A DNA stretch of 64,000 nt from Acinetobacter courvalinii (GTDB lineage Bacteria > Pseudomonadota > Gammaproteobacteria > Pseudomonadales > Moraxellaceae), in contig NZ_BMDA01000004.1 in NCBI RefSeq assembly GCF_014635545.1, positions 62,001-126,000 on the forward strand, given 5' to 3'. Made by a program: the position numbers and the translations under genes. The notes beneath the pieces are model-generated. The model saw nothing but the letters and a program-made list of their open reading frames with translations. It was not told the DNA's origin and did not search any database. Every line of letters begins with the position of its first letter. The stretch's first letter is position 1. Of the stretch, positions 54,583-64,000 are shown piece after piece.

Positions 54583-55263
54583 ATGCAAGGATTTGTACAG
54601 GGTTTTGCGAGAGGGATAAAACATCGTCCCTACCTGTCCGCAACTTTTAGTCTGGGGTTGCTGATCTATGCGGCATTGCACTTTTTTACCGACTGGAAAT
54701 GGGCCACCTGTTTACAGTTAGGCTGGAATATTGCTATTTGGCTGTATTTGTTTCTGACCCTGAAAATGATGTGGCATCTAGATGCAACACACATTTTAAA
54801 ACGTGCCCGGCAACAGGATGAAGGCAAGTGGGTGATTCTCACGGTGGTATTGATTGCGATTGTGGTCTGTTTTATTTCAATTGTGGTACAGCTCAGTCAT
54901 GTGCCGAAAGATTTTCCTATTTTAAAAAGCGCACTGATTCTACTGACCATCGGCACGATATTTTCAACCTGGTTATTACTGCATACTTTATTTGCGATTC
55001 ACTATGCCCATGACTATTATCTGGCCAAAAGCCGTCATGAAGAAGCAGGACTGGACTTTCCTAAAACAGATCAACCCGACTATCTGGATTTTATTTATTT
55101 CAGCTACATCATTGGTACCTCGGCTCAGACAGCAGATGTGTCGATTACCAGTTCCGCACTCAGACACTTAAATATTTTTCATTGTGTACTGGCCTTTATC
55201 TTTAATACCGTGATTCTGGCGGTCGCGATCAATGTCGCGGCAAGTTTAATCGGATTAAATTAA
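54583..55263 (+). CDS. DUF1345 membrane protein
   Basis: The 226-aa protein has five or six helices and the family marks LHFFTDWKWATCLQLGWNIAIWLYL, HTLFAIHYAHDYY and PDYLDFIYFSYIIGTSAQTADVSITS. The last resembles a pore-like segment, but the function of the family is not known. AGGTGA precedes the ATG. It diverges from the efflux operon. Confidence 0.85.
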   Translation: MQGFVQGFARGIKHRPYLSATFSLGLLIYAALHFFTDWKWATCLQLGWNIAIWLYLFLTLKMMWHLDATHILKRARQQDEGKWVILTVVLIAIVVCFISIVVQLSHVPKDFPILKSALILLTIGTIFSTWLLLHTLFAIHYAHDYYLAKSRHEEAGLDFPKTDQPDYLDFIYFSYIIGTSAQTADVSITSSALRHLNIFHCVLAFIFNTVILAVAINVAASLIGLN

Positions 55264-55359
55264 TAACTTATTTTTATCAATAAGATTAAAATTGATCATT
55301 TTTATTTTTGATTGTAGCTGTCTATTGTAAAGAGAATCAGACACAGCAAGGATAAGAAT

Positions 55360-56121
55360 ATGAGCACCCAGCATCAAGTCAATCAACAGCAATATCAGAA
55401 TAAATCTCAGGCCTATTTAACCAGTAGCGTGCATGCGCAGGGGATTGAATTTCAGAAAATGCAGCAGTTGATTCAGGCGCATCAATTTAAAACAGTACTG
55501 GATTTGGGCTGTGGCGGTGGGCATGTCAGTTATCAAGTTGCACCTTTCGTAGAGCAGGTGACTGCCTATGACTTAACGCCATCGATGGTCGAACTGGTGG
55601 CTCAGCAGGCCCAGCAAAAGGGCTTTGATCATGTCATGGCCGTACAAGGGGCTGCTGAGGCTTTGCCTTTTGCCGATCAAAGTTTTGATTGCGTCATTAG
55701 CCGTTATTCAGCGCATCACTGGCAGAACGTGGTACAGGCGATGGCGGAAATTCACCGTGTATTGGCGCCACAAGGCAAGGTGATTATGGTGGATATTTTA
55801 GGGCACTCGAATCCCGTCATGGATACCTTCTTCCAGACCATGGAAAGCATTCGCGATCCGAGTCATGTACGTAATTATAGTTTGGGAGAATGGGCACATT
55901 TTGCCGAATATGCGGGTTTCACCGTAGAAACTGTTGAAAAACAACATTTAGATTTGGAATTACAGAGCTGGACGGAACGGATGCAAACGCCTGAATATGC
56001 AGTCCAGACCATACGGCATTTACAACACAAAGTTTCCGATCAGACACGCCAATATTATCAGATTCAGGCCGATGGCTCATTTCGTAGTGAAGTGATGTAT
56101 CTGGTTTTGAGTCGGGCTTAA
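55360..56121 (+). CDS. class I SAM-dependent methyltransferase (UbiE/YcgJ-like)
   Basis: The 253-aa enzyme has motif I VLDLGCGGGHVSYQV (about residues 46-60), AYDLTPSMVELV, then AEALPFADQSFDCVISRYSAHHW and VLAPQGKVIMVDI. These are typical of the UbiE/methyltransf-11 group that acts on small molecules. AAGGATAAG precedes the ATG. The substrate is unknown. Confidence 0.88.
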   Translation: MSTQHQVNQQQYQNKSQAYLTSSVHAQGIEFQKMQQLIQAHQFKTVLDLGCGGGHVSYQVAPFVEQVTAYDLTPSMVELVAQQAQQKGFDHVMAVQGAAEALPFADQSFDCVISRYSAHHWQNVVQAMAEIHRVLAPQGKVIMVDILGHSNPVMDTFFQTMESIRDPSHVRNYSLGEWAHFAEYAGFTVETVEKQHLDLELQSWTERMQTPEYAVQTIRHLQHKVSDQTRQYYQIQADGSFRSEVMYLVLSRA

Positions 56122-56261
56122 GTTTTATATAAAAGGTATAGGCTCAAAAATATTGTATTCAAGCGTGAAAAATAAGAGGGCAACTCAAAATTTATCTATC
56201 ACCTTGATCCCGTTTTTAAGTAAAATCATTGCTTGAAAATTATTCTAATCTAGAGGTTATC

Positions 56262-56885
56262 TTGGAATCGTTATTGATTTTAGGCTCAATTGCGTTGGCC
56301 TTAATGTTAGGGGCGATTAGCCCGGGCCCTACATTTATTTATGTGGCGAAGAATTCAATTGCGATTTCACGTAAACATGGCCTATTTACCGCTTTAGGTA
56401 CAGGCACGGGTGCAGCCTTGTTTGGTTTGCTGGCAGTCATGGGCTTACAGGCAATTTTATTGGCAGTGCCTTCTGCGTATATCGCTTTAAAAGTATTCGG
56501 CGGCCTGTATTTGCTTTGGCTGGCCTATAAAATTATCAAGCATGCCAAAGAGCCAATGGAAGCAGTCAATGGTACTGTGAATCAGATGAGCTATGCACAA
56601 GCCTTTCGTTTAGGGCTGATTACCCAGCTCAGTAATCCGAAAATTGCCATTATCTTGGCCAGTATTTTCACGGCCTTATTACCGAAAGATATCCCAAGTT
56701 ACTACTATGTGGTGTTACCGATGTTGTGCTTCTTTATTGACGCAGGTTGGTATTCGCTGGTGGCGGTTGCCTTGTCAGCAGAAGGGCCACGCAAAGTCTA
56801 TTTAAAATCCAAATCCGTGTTTGACCGTATCGCAGGTGGCGTGATGACGCTGTTGGGATTAAAACTGATTTTTGGCATGAAATAA
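56262..56885 (+). CDS. LysE/RhtB-family amino acid exporter
   Basis: The product is a 207-aa, six-helix inner-membrane exporter. LGAISPGPTFIYVAKNSIAISRKHG is the family signature near the N-terminus. I chose the TTG at 56262, with AGAGG 6 bases upstream, which places the signature at the usual position; the frame is open to 56229. A terminator follows. Confidence 0.9.
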   Translation: MESLLILGSIALALMLGAISPGPTFIYVAKNSIAISRKHGLFTALGTGTGAALFGLLAVMGLQAILLAVPSAYIALKVFGGLYLLWLAYKIIKHAKEPMEAVNGTVNQMSYAQAFRLGLITQLSNPKIAIILASIFTALLPKDIPSYYYVVLPMLCFFIDAGWYSLVAVALSAEGPRKVYLKSKSVFDRIAGGVMTLLGLKLIFGMK

Positions 56886-56893
56886 TGCCATAG

Positions 56894-56920
56894 AAAAAGC
56901 GACCACGAAGGTCGCTTTTT
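56894..56920. terminator. terminator after the LysE-type gene
   Basis: AAAAAGCGACC-acgaa-GGTCGCTTTTT has a perfect stem and can serve both the exporter and the convergent MBL gene. Confidence 0.9.
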
Positions 56921-56945
56921 ATTGCCTAAAATCAGCGTATTCAGC

Positions 56946-57923
56946 TTAATCTTTAAAATGTATAGGCATCCATTGATAGCTCTTACCATCTGCTGAATAA
57001 ATATGCCCAATCCCCGGGAAAGGTAAATGTGGTGCGGCAATGGTTTGTCCATTCTTGGCGAAATCAGCAAACTGTTTTAAACGGGTCGCCACTGCTTTTT
57101 TCGGATCAATATCGTATTCAATCGCAGTTTTAGGTTGATCAAATTGCACGGTATGTGAATGCACAATATCGCCAATAAAGACCACGCTTTCGCCTTTGCT
57201 TCTAAGTTCATAACTAAAGTGGCCTGGAGTATGTCCCGCCGTGTTAATGACTTTAAAACCCTGAATGTCATCACCAAGTTTATAAGTTTTAAAGCGTTGT
57301 TTGGCTTGGTAAGGTGCAATCGCCTGTTTAATTTGCTTCACCGTTGCTTCATAGCCCGCTTGTTTGTCTTTTGGAAGCTTGGCTGCTTGTTTGGGATCTA
57401 ACCAGTAATTGGCTTCATCATTCGAGACATACACGGTTGCATTGGGAAAATTGGCAACGCCATCTTTACTGATGCCACAGACATGATCAGGGTGTAAATG
57501 GGTGAGTAAAATGGTATCGACCTGTTCTGGCTTGTAACCTGAAGCGATTAGATTTTTTAGGATAGAACCTAAATGTGGACCAAAACAACTGGCTGCGCCG
57601 CTATCGACGAGTACCAGCGATTTTCCTGTATTGACGAGGAAAGCATTGATGGAGGTTTGCACTCCTTTGTCTTGGTCTGCATAGTACTTTTTCAGAATCT
57701 GTTGTACTTGTTGCGGTGAAATATCTTTAAACAGGCTTGGTGACATAAAGTTAGTGCCATCGAGCAGGGCAGTGATTTGCACATCACCCACTTGGTGTTG
57801 ATAGAAGCCTGCTACCTGTTTTTGTTGTTCAATGATCGGCAGGGTTTTGCTTGTTTCTGCATGGCTCAGTAAAGGGATGCTGTTCAAGAATGAGATAGAA
57901 AGAAGTAGGGCTGTTTTTTTCAT
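56946..57923 (-). CDS. secreted MBL-fold metallo-hydrolase
   Basis: The 325-aa protein has an N-terminal signal peptide (MKKTALLLSISFLNSIPLLSHA) and the metallo-beta-lactamase metal site: THLHPDH (HxHxDH), the later His in TAGHTPGHFSYEL, and Asp in VFIGDIVHS. Relatives include lactonases and other broad hydrolases; this sequence does not define the substrate. Its location should be periplasmic. Confidence 0.88.
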   Translation of the reverse strand: MKKTALLLSISFLNSIPLLSHAETSKTLPIIEQQKQVAGFYQHQVGDVQITALLDGTNFMSPSLFKDISPQQVQQILKKYYADQDKGVQTSINAFLVNTGKSLVLVDSGAASCFGPHLGSILKNLIASGYKPEQVDTILLTHLHPDHVCGISKDGVANFPNATVYVSNDEANYWLDPKQAAKLPKDKQAGYEATVKQIKQAIAPYQAKQRFKTYKLGDDIQGFKVINTAGHTPGHFSYELRSKGESVVFIGDIVHSHTVQFDQPKTAIEYDIDPKKAVATRLKQFADFAKNGQTIAAPHLPFPGIGHIYSADGKSYQWMPIHFKD

Positions 57924-58117
57924 TTATAGATATTCTCAAGTTTAGTTGAATTGTCTACTTTTTAGCACGGATATCTATTCTTTAAAAGGGAATAATCATT
58001 ATCGAAGAAATACTATAATCTCCGATTGCTTTATTGTTTGTAGTTACGCTTGGGTTGGAAGAAAGGTACAGCCTGTATCTAGTTTGAGAGAATTTATTTG
58101 ATTAAAAGTATTAACTA

Positions 58118-58561
58118 TTATTTTGATTTTTTCCATTCAATAACGGCACAAATAGTCGTAATTGGCAGGATTAAAACAAATTGTAGATATAAAAAAGTCA
58201 GCAACCATTCGTGAGAAAATTGTGAAAGTAGCAATAAAAGAGGTGCCCATAATAAACTGGTAAAACAACCGTAAGCGATGGCTTGGTACAGATTTGCATT
58301 TACTAACTTATCTTTGAATAGATGTAAAAATAACTCACCTGTAATATAGGCAGGAATGTAGCCAACAACATATCCGACTGCGATCGCAATTAACATTAAG
58401 CAAAGCATAGGAATAACTATACTGGGTGTGATTAGACTTTGTAAAAAACGGATTGGATGGTCTAGATAAATCAAGATATGGAAACTGATTACAATGATAA
58501 ATGTTCCAATAGTTGAACCATAACGTGTAAATGTGGTTGTTTCTGAGTTGTTTTTATTCAT
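58118..58561 (-). CDS. hypothetical membrane protein, 147 aa
   Basis: The protein has four hydrophobic segments, near residues 17-32, 46-70, 93-112 and 118-138. The end WKKSK is basic and probably cytoplasmic. I recognise no family. It lies downstream of metG on the same strand, separated by a strong terminator, so it is its own unit. Confidence 0.6.
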   Translation of the reverse strand: MNKNNSETTTFTRYGSTIGTFIIVISFHILIYLDHPIRFLQSLITPSIVIPMLCLMLIAIAVGYVVGYIPAYITGELFLHLFKDKLVNANLYQAIAYGCFTSLLWAPLLLLLSQFSHEWLLTFLYLQFVLILPITTICAVIEWKKSK

Positions 58562-58591
58562 TTTGAGCTTTATTTGATTTATTTAAAAATA

Positions 58592-58618
58592 ATATAAAAA
58601 GGCTTCCGAAGAAGCCCT
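58592..58618 (-). terminator. metG terminator with UUCG tetraloop
   Basis: On the minus strand GGCTTC-TTCG-GAAGCC is followed by TTTTTATATT. The UUCG loop is especially stable. Confidence 0.9.
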
Positions 58619-58632
58619 TGATACTTTATGGA

Positions 58633-60690
58633 TTAAGACACTTTATCGCCTGGTTTAGCGCCAGTTTCAGGTGAAATCACCCAAACACCTTCGCCATTAC
58701 CAGCGGCAAGTACCATACCATTTGAGATACCAAAACGCATTTTACGCGGTGCGAGGTTAGCCACCATCACCACCAATTTGTCTTTTAGGTCTTCTGGCTG
58801 ATAAAACTCACGAATACCGCTAAACACATTACGCGGTTCAGCTTCACCTACATCTAAAGTCAATTGCAGCAATTTATCAGAACCTTCAACAGTCGCAGCT
58901 TCCAATACTCTTGCCACACGAAGGTCAACCTTCATAAAGTCTTCAATACCAATGATGTCAGCTTCACCTACTTTAGGCTCAGGCTTCTTCTCGGCTTTCT
59001 TTTCTTTTTTCTTCTCAGCTTTTGGCGCTTCTGCCGCCGCAGCTAAAGAATCTTTAGATGCATCCACCATTGCAGCCACAGCTTTGGCATCAACACGTTG
59101 CATCAATGGTTGGAATTGAGCAATTTCGTGACCAAGCAAAATCTGCTGACGTGATGCAAAGTCAAAGCTTTCAAGTTGTAAGAAGGCTTGAACCTGTGCA
59201 GCAAGTGTTGGTAAGACTGGCGCCAAGTAAATCGCAAGTTGACGGAATAGGTTAATACCCACCGAACATACATCATGAACTTGTTGTTCCTGACCTTCTT
59301 GCTTGGCAAGTGCCCACGGTTTTTTCTCATCGATGTACTGATTTGCACGGTCAGCCAAAGCCATGATTTCACGGATTGCAGCTGAGAATTCACGTGCTTC
59401 ATAGGCTTGCGCAATTGAATCGCCTGCATCAATAAAGCTTTGCACCAGTTCAGACTCTGTACATGTATCTGACAAAGTATTGTTGAAGTTGGTGTTAATG
59501 AATTTTGCACAACGGCTGGCAATATTCACCACTTTACCGACAAGGTCAGAATTCACTTTCTGAACGAAGTCATCCAAGTTTAAATCTGAATCTTCAACTT
59601 TGTCAGAAAGTTTAGATGCAAAGTAGTAACGTAAATATTCAGGATTTAAATGTTCTAAATAGGTTTCAGCTTTGATGAAGGTACCGCGAGATTTCGACAT
59701 CTTCTGACCATTCACGGTCAAGAAACCATTTACGAATAAACCTGATGGGGTACGGTAGTTCGCACCTTCAAGCATTGCAGGCCAGAACAGCGCATGGAAG
59801 TAAACAATGTCTTTACCGATGAAGTGATAAACTTCTTTATCGCTGTCTTTTCTCCAGAAATCATCAAAGCTTAAATCTGGACGTTTGGTTTTGATGTAGT
59901 TTTCAAAACTTGACATATAGCCAATTGGTGCATCAACCCAAACGTAGAAATATTTGTTTGGCGCATCTGGAATTTCAAAACCGAAATAAGGCGCATCACG
60001 CGAAATATCCCAATCCGATAAACCTGCTTCAAACCATTCGTCTAATTTATTGGCAATTGAAACTGGCAGACGACCTTGATCACGCGTCCATTTCTGTAAG
60101 TATTCTGAGAAATTCGGAAGTTTAAAGAAATAATGATCCGATGATTTCTCAATCGGAGTTGCACCGCTCAAGGTTGAGCGAGGATTTTCTAATTCGATTG
60201 CATTATACGTTGTACCGCACACTTCACAGGCATCGCCGTATTGATCTTCCGCTTTACATTTCGGGCATGTGCCTTTAATGAAACGGTCAGACAGGAACAT
60301 GCCTTTTTCAGGATCGAATAACTGGGTAACCGGACGAATTGCAATATTGCCTGCTTCACGGTTTTTAATATAAATCTCTTCTGAACGCGCTTTGTTTTCA
60401 TCACTGTTGGTTGAATCATAGTGATCGAAATGTACGCCAAAACCATCAAAGTCACGGATATGTTCTTTCTGAACATTGGCAATTTGCTGTTCCGGGCTAA
60501 TGCCATTGGCTTCAGCACGCAGCATGATCGCGGTACCGTGAGCATCATCCGCACATACATAAGTCACATCATGGCCCATTGCACGCATCGCACGAACCCA
60601 AATATCTGCTTGGATATAACCGAGTAAGTGACCCATATGGATAGGACCATTGGCATAAGGTAGGGCATTGGTGACTAAAATTTTACGCAC
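58633..60690 (-). CDS. metG: methionyl-tRNA synthetase
   Basis: The 685-aa class I synthetase has the HIGH-type motif HMGH, a zinc-knuckle insert [25 protein letters not shown], an anticodon-binding helical domain, and a C-terminal tRNA-binding EMAPII-like dimer domain ([22 protein letters not shown]) joined by a Lys/Glu/Ala-rich linker. I chose the GTG at 60690, giving [15 protein letters not shown], which fits the family; the frame stays open to 60756. The neighbourhood with apbC about 3 kb away recalls the enteric mrp-metG pair. Confidence 0.95.
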   Translation of the reverse strand: MRKILVTNALPYANGPIHMGHLLGYIQADIWVRAMRAMGHDVTYVCADDAHGTAIMLRAEANGISPEQQIANVQKEHIRDFDGFGVHFDHYDSTNSDENKARSEEIYIKNREAGNIAIRPVTQLFDPEKGMFLSDRFIKGTCPKCKAEDQYGDACEVCGTTYNAIELENPRSTLSGATPIEKSSDHYFFKLPNFSEYLQKWTRDQGRLPVSIANKLDEWFEAGLSDWDISRDAPYFGFEIPDAPNKYFYVWVDAPIGYMSSFENYIKTKRPDLSFDDFWRKDSDKEVYHFIGKDIVYFHALFWPAMLEGANYRTPSGLFVNGFLTVNGQKMSKSRGTFIKAETYLEHLNPEYLRYYFASKLSDKVEDSDLNLDDFVQKVNSDLVGKVVNIASRCAKFINTNFNNTLSDTCTESELVQSFIDAGDSIAQAYEAREFSAAIREIMALADRANQYIDEKKPWALAKQEGQEQQVHDVCSVGINLFRQLAIYLAPVLPTLAAQVQAFLQLESFDFASRQQILLGHEIAQFQPLMQRVDAKAVAAMVDASKDSLAAAAEAPKAEKKKEKKAEKKPEPKVGEADIIGIEDFMKVDLRVARVLEAATVEGSDKLLQLTLDVGEAEPRNVFSGIREFYQPEDLKDKLVVMVANLAPRKMRFGISNGMVLAAGNGEGVWVISPETGAKPGDKVS

Positions 60691-61051
60691 GGATATTGTT
60701 CTCTCATTCGTATTTGCAAGGCAGATGATTTTACATGACTTGACCCCGACTTGCACAAGGGATTCAGTGAAATCTTTTCAAGCTAGGTTCGGAGGCAATT
60801 TTGACGGCTTTATACAGACTTCATTTGCTCTAGAATTAACAATATTACTTCTGGATGGACTTTATTTTTCATCATCTATGATCTTGTTCTATAGGTCATG
60901 TAAATTGAGTTGTTAGATTGGATATACTTGCTATTTGTGATCTTATTTGAAGACGATTATCTGAATTTATCTTATAATAAATTTTACAGGCTTGTTTTGT
61001 CATGTATTTGTGTAAGCAATTAATATTTATATTAAATAAAAAGAGAAATAG
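60691..61051. other. 361-bp intergenic region
   Basis: The region is AT-rich and contains no gene with a convincing ribosome site. It must hold the promoters for metG (minus) and for the 153-aa membrane protein (plus), but no clear -35/-10 pair stands out. Confidence 0.5.
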
Positions 61052-61513
61052 ATGAAAAATTATCATGGCGAACAGACTTCTTTTGTCTGGTGGTGTATCC
61101 GTTCAGTGATTTCGGGCACAGTTGCAACGCTCAGTATCGTGTTTTTTGTTTGGGGATTTTTGATTTATGAGCAGACGTTTTCACCTCAAGAACTTTCTAA
61201 TGGGGCTCTTAGAGGCGTTGCTGCAATCATCATGTTCACGCCAGTTTTAATTGGTTGGCATAGCTTTCTTTATTTTATTAGTTATTATTTTTTACGGCAC
61301 TCTAAAAAAATTGTAGATATCTCTCAAATACTTAAAGGTTTAGGTCTTCTATTTTTGGGTTATGTTATGAGTAGTGTTGTTTTCTTAAGTTTTCAGAGCT
61401 TGGATTTGACTATATTTACAACTTTAATCCTCTCATTTGTATTTATGTTATTTCCATTAATATTAGGCTTTATTACTACGAATTGGATCGAAAGACTGTT
61501 AAGTAAATACTAA
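61052..61513 (+). CDS. hypothetical membrane protein, 153 aa
   Basis: The protein has four hydrophobic segments, near residues 15-37, 50-72, 92-112 and 118-142. AAGAGA lies upstream of the ATG. I recognise no family; it resembles the 147-aa protein downstream of metG in size and layout but not clearly in sequence. Confidence 0.6.
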   Translation: MKNYHGEQTSFVWWCIRSVISGTVATLSIVFFVWGFLIYEQTFSPQELSNGALRGVAAIIMFTPVLIGWHSFLYFISYYFLRHSKKIVDISQILKGLGLLFLGYVMSSVVFLSFQSLDLTIFTTLILSFVFMLFPLILGFITTNWIERLLSKY

Positions 61514-61564
61514 TGAATTACTTTGATTGAACATCTATTTTAGAAAAGTATGCATCCCGAAGGA

Positions 61565-62062
61565 TTACATACTTTGCATTTGCTTGACTGTGATGCTGTG
61601 CTTGGAGTTCTTTCTTAACGAAATGACTTTTCCTTTAGACAGGAAATGGATGAAATAGCTCTTTAAGCCATCCGTTTTCGGATCAAGGGTAATCTCAGCA
61701 AACATCGGCGTTTGCCAAAGCTCATCACTGCCCAATGTCCCTAACCATGCCTGTGCTTTTAACACCACAGTAAATTGATCTTTGATTTCAAGGTCAGTAA
61801 TGCTCAGTTCGCTGCACCAATGTTCAGTTTTAGGAAACTCGGCTTTCGAAAATTTCCAGCAAATGGTCAGCGCTAAACTGCTTTCAACCGGCGCTTTATC
61901 ATCACTGATGTGATCAATAACCGGAATTAACTGTTCAGCCAAATCCTTTTCAAAAGACAGAATCATATTCTGGATTCTTCTTTTACTTGAAACAATGTAC
62001 TTCAAGCGTTTTTCTTGGGCCTGAAGTTCTTGTTGAATTTCTAGAAGTTCATTTTCATTCAT
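61565..62062 (-). CDS. hypothetical protein, 165 aa
   Basis: The soluble protein has an N-terminal coiled-coil-like stretch (residues 1-45, LLEIQQELQAQEKRLKYIVSSKRR), then a probable beta-rich domain (SLALTICWKF, QFTVVLKAQAWLG). No known motif is visible. It diverges from the GNAT gene. Confidence 0.6.
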   Translation of the reverse strand: MNENELLEIQQELQAQEKRLKYIVSSKRRIQNMILSFEKDLAEQLIPVIDHISDDKAPVESSLALTICWKFSKAEFPKTEHWCSELSITDLEIKDQFTVVLKAQAWLGTLGSDELWQTPMFAEITLDPKTDGLKSYFIHFLSKGKVISLRKNSKHSITVKQMQSM

Positions 62063-62171
62063 ATAGGCAATTTTGACGACAAGGTCTATGATTGAGATAT
62101 TTTCAGCAGTATATCCGATCTATCTCCTTATATTGTTAATAGTTTTTAATACACATTTATTGGTTCTAAAA

Positions 62172-62708
62172 ATGATCGAAACAGCCAGATTACGTCTCAG
62201 ACAATGGCGAGCAGAGGATAATGAAGCCTTTGCGGCCATGAGTAGCAATCCTCAAGTAATGCAGTACTTTCCGAACCTGCTGACACGGGCAGAAAGTGAT
62301 GCTTTGATTGAGCGCATGAAATCAATTATCGACACGCAAGGCTGGGGGTTCTGGGCGGTTGAGTTAAAACATAACCAGCAATTTATTGGCTTTACCGGGT
62401 TGCATAATCAACCGACACAATTCTCCTTTTCGCCTTGTGTGGAAATTGGATGGCGACTCGATCAGGCTTATTGGGGACAGGGTTATGCGCCTGAAGCTGC
62501 CCAAGCTGCGCTTGCATTTGCTTTTGAGCAGTTAAAGCTGGATAAAGTGGTGGCCTTTACTACCTTGGACAATGCGAAATCGCAAAGAGTCATGCATAAA
62601 TTAAACATGAATAAAGTTGGTGAATTTCAGCATCCAGCTATAGCCAAAGATCATCCACTCAGTTGGCACGTGCTCTACGAGATATTACACAAGAATTTTG
62701 TTCGCTAG
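62172..62708 (+). CDS. GNAT-family N-acetyltransferase (RimJ/RimL type)
   Basis: The 178-aa enzyme from the ATG at 62172 starts MIETARLRLRQWRAEDNEAF, the standard opening of this group. GWRLDQAYWGQGYAPEAAQAAL is the acetyl-CoA-binding motif A and VVAFTTLDNAKSQRVMHKLNM the motif B region. An upstream in-frame ATG at 62073 would add a hydrophobic leader not seen in the family. The substrate may be a protein N-terminus or a small amine. Confidence 0.88.
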   Translation: MIETARLRLRQWRAEDNEAFAAMSSNPQVMQYFPNLLTRAESDALIERMKSIIDTQGWGFWAVELKHNQQFIGFTGLHNQPTQFSFSPCVEIGWRLDQAYWGQGYAPEAAQAALAFAFEQLKLDKVVAFTTLDNAKSQRVMHKLNMNKVGEFQHPAIAKDHPLSWHVLYEILHKNFVR

Positions 62709-62895
62709 GCAGGATGTTATTCATTTATATGCTTTTTATATCTGATAATAAAATAATTTATTGTTCGGCAATAATTTGAATCTTCCTGTATTTCATTTGT
62801 TTCAATTTGCAGCGCTCAGCAAAAAATAGCGTTAAACGCGGTATAACTAAGATTGCTCCAAACAATATGTTTTTTACCTATAGTGAGGAAATACC

Positions 62896-63345
62896 ATGAC
62901 AAATGAAAAACTTGATGAATTAAAAAACCAAGCCGCTGAATTGGGCGATGACTTAAAACACAAAGCAAAAGAAACTCAGCTACAAGGTGAAAAGGCAATT
63001 GATGACTTAAAACATTCTGCCGCAGAACTGAAGTTAAAAGGCGAAAAAGCCGTCGATGATCTAAAGAAAGATGTTTCCGAAAAAAATGCTGAAGGTAAAG
63101 AGGCGGCTTCGAGCAAAGTGGATGATATCAAAGCAAAACTGGAAGATACCCAGCATGCGGTTCAAGACAAATTTGACCACTTGAAAGAAGAAGCTAGCCA
63201 TAAACTGGATGATGCCAAAGCCAAAGCCGCTGAATTGAAAGATGAAGCGGCAGCAAAATTTGATGATCTTAAAGCTCAGGCCAGTCACAAGCTGGATGAT
63301 TTAAAGAAAGCCGCAACGGATACCATCAATAAATTCAAAGGTTAA
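62896..63345 (+). CDS. LEA-like amphipathic repeat protein, 149 aa
   Basis: The protein is almost entirely Lys/Glu/Asp/Ala-rich helix with recurring 11-residue steps such as KLDELKNQAAE, KAIDDLKHSAAEL, KLDDAKAKAAELK and KFDDLKAQASHKLDDLKK. There is no signal peptide and no cysteine. This pattern resembles group 3 LEA proteins and apolipoprotein-like repeats, which are disordered in water and fold on drying or at membranes. A role in desiccation or stress tolerance is inferred, and would suit Acinetobacter. A terminator follows. Confidence 0.8.
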   Translation: MTNEKLDELKNQAAELGDDLKHKAKETQLQGEKAIDDLKHSAAELKLKGEKAVDDLKKDVSEKNAEGKEAASSKVDDIKAKLEDTQHAVQDKFDHLKEEASHKLDDAKAKAAELKDEAAAKFDDLKAQASHKLDDLKKAATDTINKFKG

Positions 63346-63377
63346 TACGTTTGATCTGCGAATAGGATGAAAGACTT

Positions 63378-63414
63378 CCCCAAACATATCTACGCTATGT
63401 TTGGGGATTTTTTT
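63378..63414 (+). terminator. terminator of the LEA-like gene
   Basis: CCCCAAACATA-tctacgc-TATGTTTGGGG is followed by TTTTTTT. The rest of 63415-63635 shows no gene and should contain the apbC promoter. Confidence 0.9.
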
Positions 63415-63647
63415 ATTTAAAGGGATTTAAAAATATCTGGGCGACATGAGATCGATTATCCAGTCTAGCGTTGTTCGATCTAAGCTTTTTCTAACAAAAA
63501 AAGTGTATTGTTGGGCAGAGAAATCTAAAGCAGAAAAGTTGCTATAAAAAATGAGAAATTATCTGCTTTGAGAGGAGCGTCAGTTGTTCAATACTGCTAA
63601 ACTAAGCAAACTCAATGCTATGTTGATCTGTTTTTGGAGTAAACAAA

Positions 63648-64000
63648 ATGTCGTGGCTTTCTTCCTTAAAATCTGTTTTTTCACCAGCGCAAGAAGTGAA
63701 GGAAGACGAGATTCAAACAGTTCTACAAAGTTATGTGTTACCGCATTCAGAAAATGCGCTCAAAGATCGCATTAGTCAGGTCAATGTACAAGGCCGCATT
63801 CTACAGCTGACCATCAATACCTTTCCCCAAGAAAAAGATCACTTGCAACAGATTCATGACGAACTTGCAGAAGCATTGGAAAAGTGTGGCATTCAGGAAT
63901 TAAACCTACATATTATTCAGCAAAAACATGCGGCGCATGGTGAGGCAGGTCATAGCTGCTCATCCAAACCAAAAGCAGAAAATAGCAATTTACCGCCTGT
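63648..64000 (+). CDS. apbC: iron-sulfur cluster carrier ApbC/Mrp, N-terminal part
   Basis: The gene runs off the window, and 117 residues are visible. The ATG has TTGGAG 8-10 bases upstream. The visible part matches the N-terminal MIP18/DUF59-like domain of Mrp proteins (DEIQTVLQSYVLPHSENALKDRISQVNVQGRILQLTI) and then enters the linker before the P-loop ATPase domain, which lies outside. Nearness to metG supports the call, since mrp and metG are neighbours in other gamma-proteobacteria. Confidence 0.82.
   Translation, partial: MSWLSSLKSVFSPAQEVKEDEIQTVLQSYVLPHSENALKDRISQVNVQGRILQLTINTFPQEKDHLQQIHDELAEALEKCGIQELNLHIIQQKHAAHGEAGHSCSSKPKAENSNLPP

Noticed and set aside
60668..60916. 82-aa plus-strand frame at the metG start
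   Set aside because: It begins inside metG on the opposite strand, lacks a ribosome site and has no recognisable protein pattern.
1..64000. tRNA, rRNA, riboswitch or CRISPR features
   Set aside because: I looked for cloverleaf ends, conserved rRNA stretches and regular spaced repeats, and found none that I could support.

Overview
The window looks like a chromosomal segment of an Acinetobacter species. The evidence is the gene order nrdA-nrdB next to an OmpR/EnvZ-type pair that closely matches BfmR/BfmS, followed by a 13-gene nuo operon with a fused nuoCD, with metG and apbC (mrp) close together further on. AT-rich intergenic DNA and short rho-independent terminators fit as well. The species cannot be fixed from this sequence alone.

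Region 1 (1-1019) carries an ArsR-type regulator and a strong terminator. Region 2 (1020-15364) is an intact-looking 14.3-kb Tn7-like transposon. It has 25-bp perfect terminal inverted repeats, three TnsB-type sites at each end (spaced at the left end, packed at the right end) and a 5-bp target duplication (TTAAT). Its translationally coupled tnsA-tnsB-tnsC-tnsD(tniQ) operon runs leftwards. The insertion lies just after the nrdB stop codon, between nrdB and what must originally have been the nrdB terminator (now at 981-1006). Cargo left of the tns genes: a small unknown protein, a dead AraC fragment, a 646-aa protein with an N-terminal PD-(D/E)XK nuclease domain, and an orphan antitoxin-like gene. 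Cargo right of the tns genes: a phage-type small DNA-binding protein, then an HD-domain phosphohydrolase, a DNA methyltransferase and a second SAM methyltransferase, convergent with a nucleoside-monophosphate-kinase-like protein and a membrane protein. This right-hand cassette is the best candidate in the window for an undescribed system.

Region 3 (15375-23802) is nrdB, a 43-aa membrane ORF, nrdA with a probable NrdR-controlled promoter, and bfmRS, followed by small unknown genes. Region 4 (23921-38971) is the complete nuoABCDEFGHIJKLMN operon for respiratory complex I. Region 5 (39078-48760) has upp, two cold-shock-domain proteins (one fused to a membrane segment and an Excalibur domain), a TonB-dependent receptor, a LysR regulator divergent from fpr, a frameshifted small membrane protein gene, and a CmpX-like channel with a proline-rich repeat tail. 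Region 6 (48807-64000) has an HI0933-type flavoprotein, a PLP-dependent deaminase, a TetR-MFS-HlyD efflux operon with a visible operator, a DUF1345 protein, a methyltransferase, a LysE exporter, a secreted MBL hydrolase, metG, a GNAT acetyltransferase, a LEA-like repeat protein and the start of apbC.

The host genes form ordinary housekeeping operons. The unusual biology is concentrated in the transposon: its possible att site at the 3' end of nrdB, a TniQ protein with about six helix-turn-helix modules in a row, and the cargo of nucleotide- and DNA-modifying enzymes.
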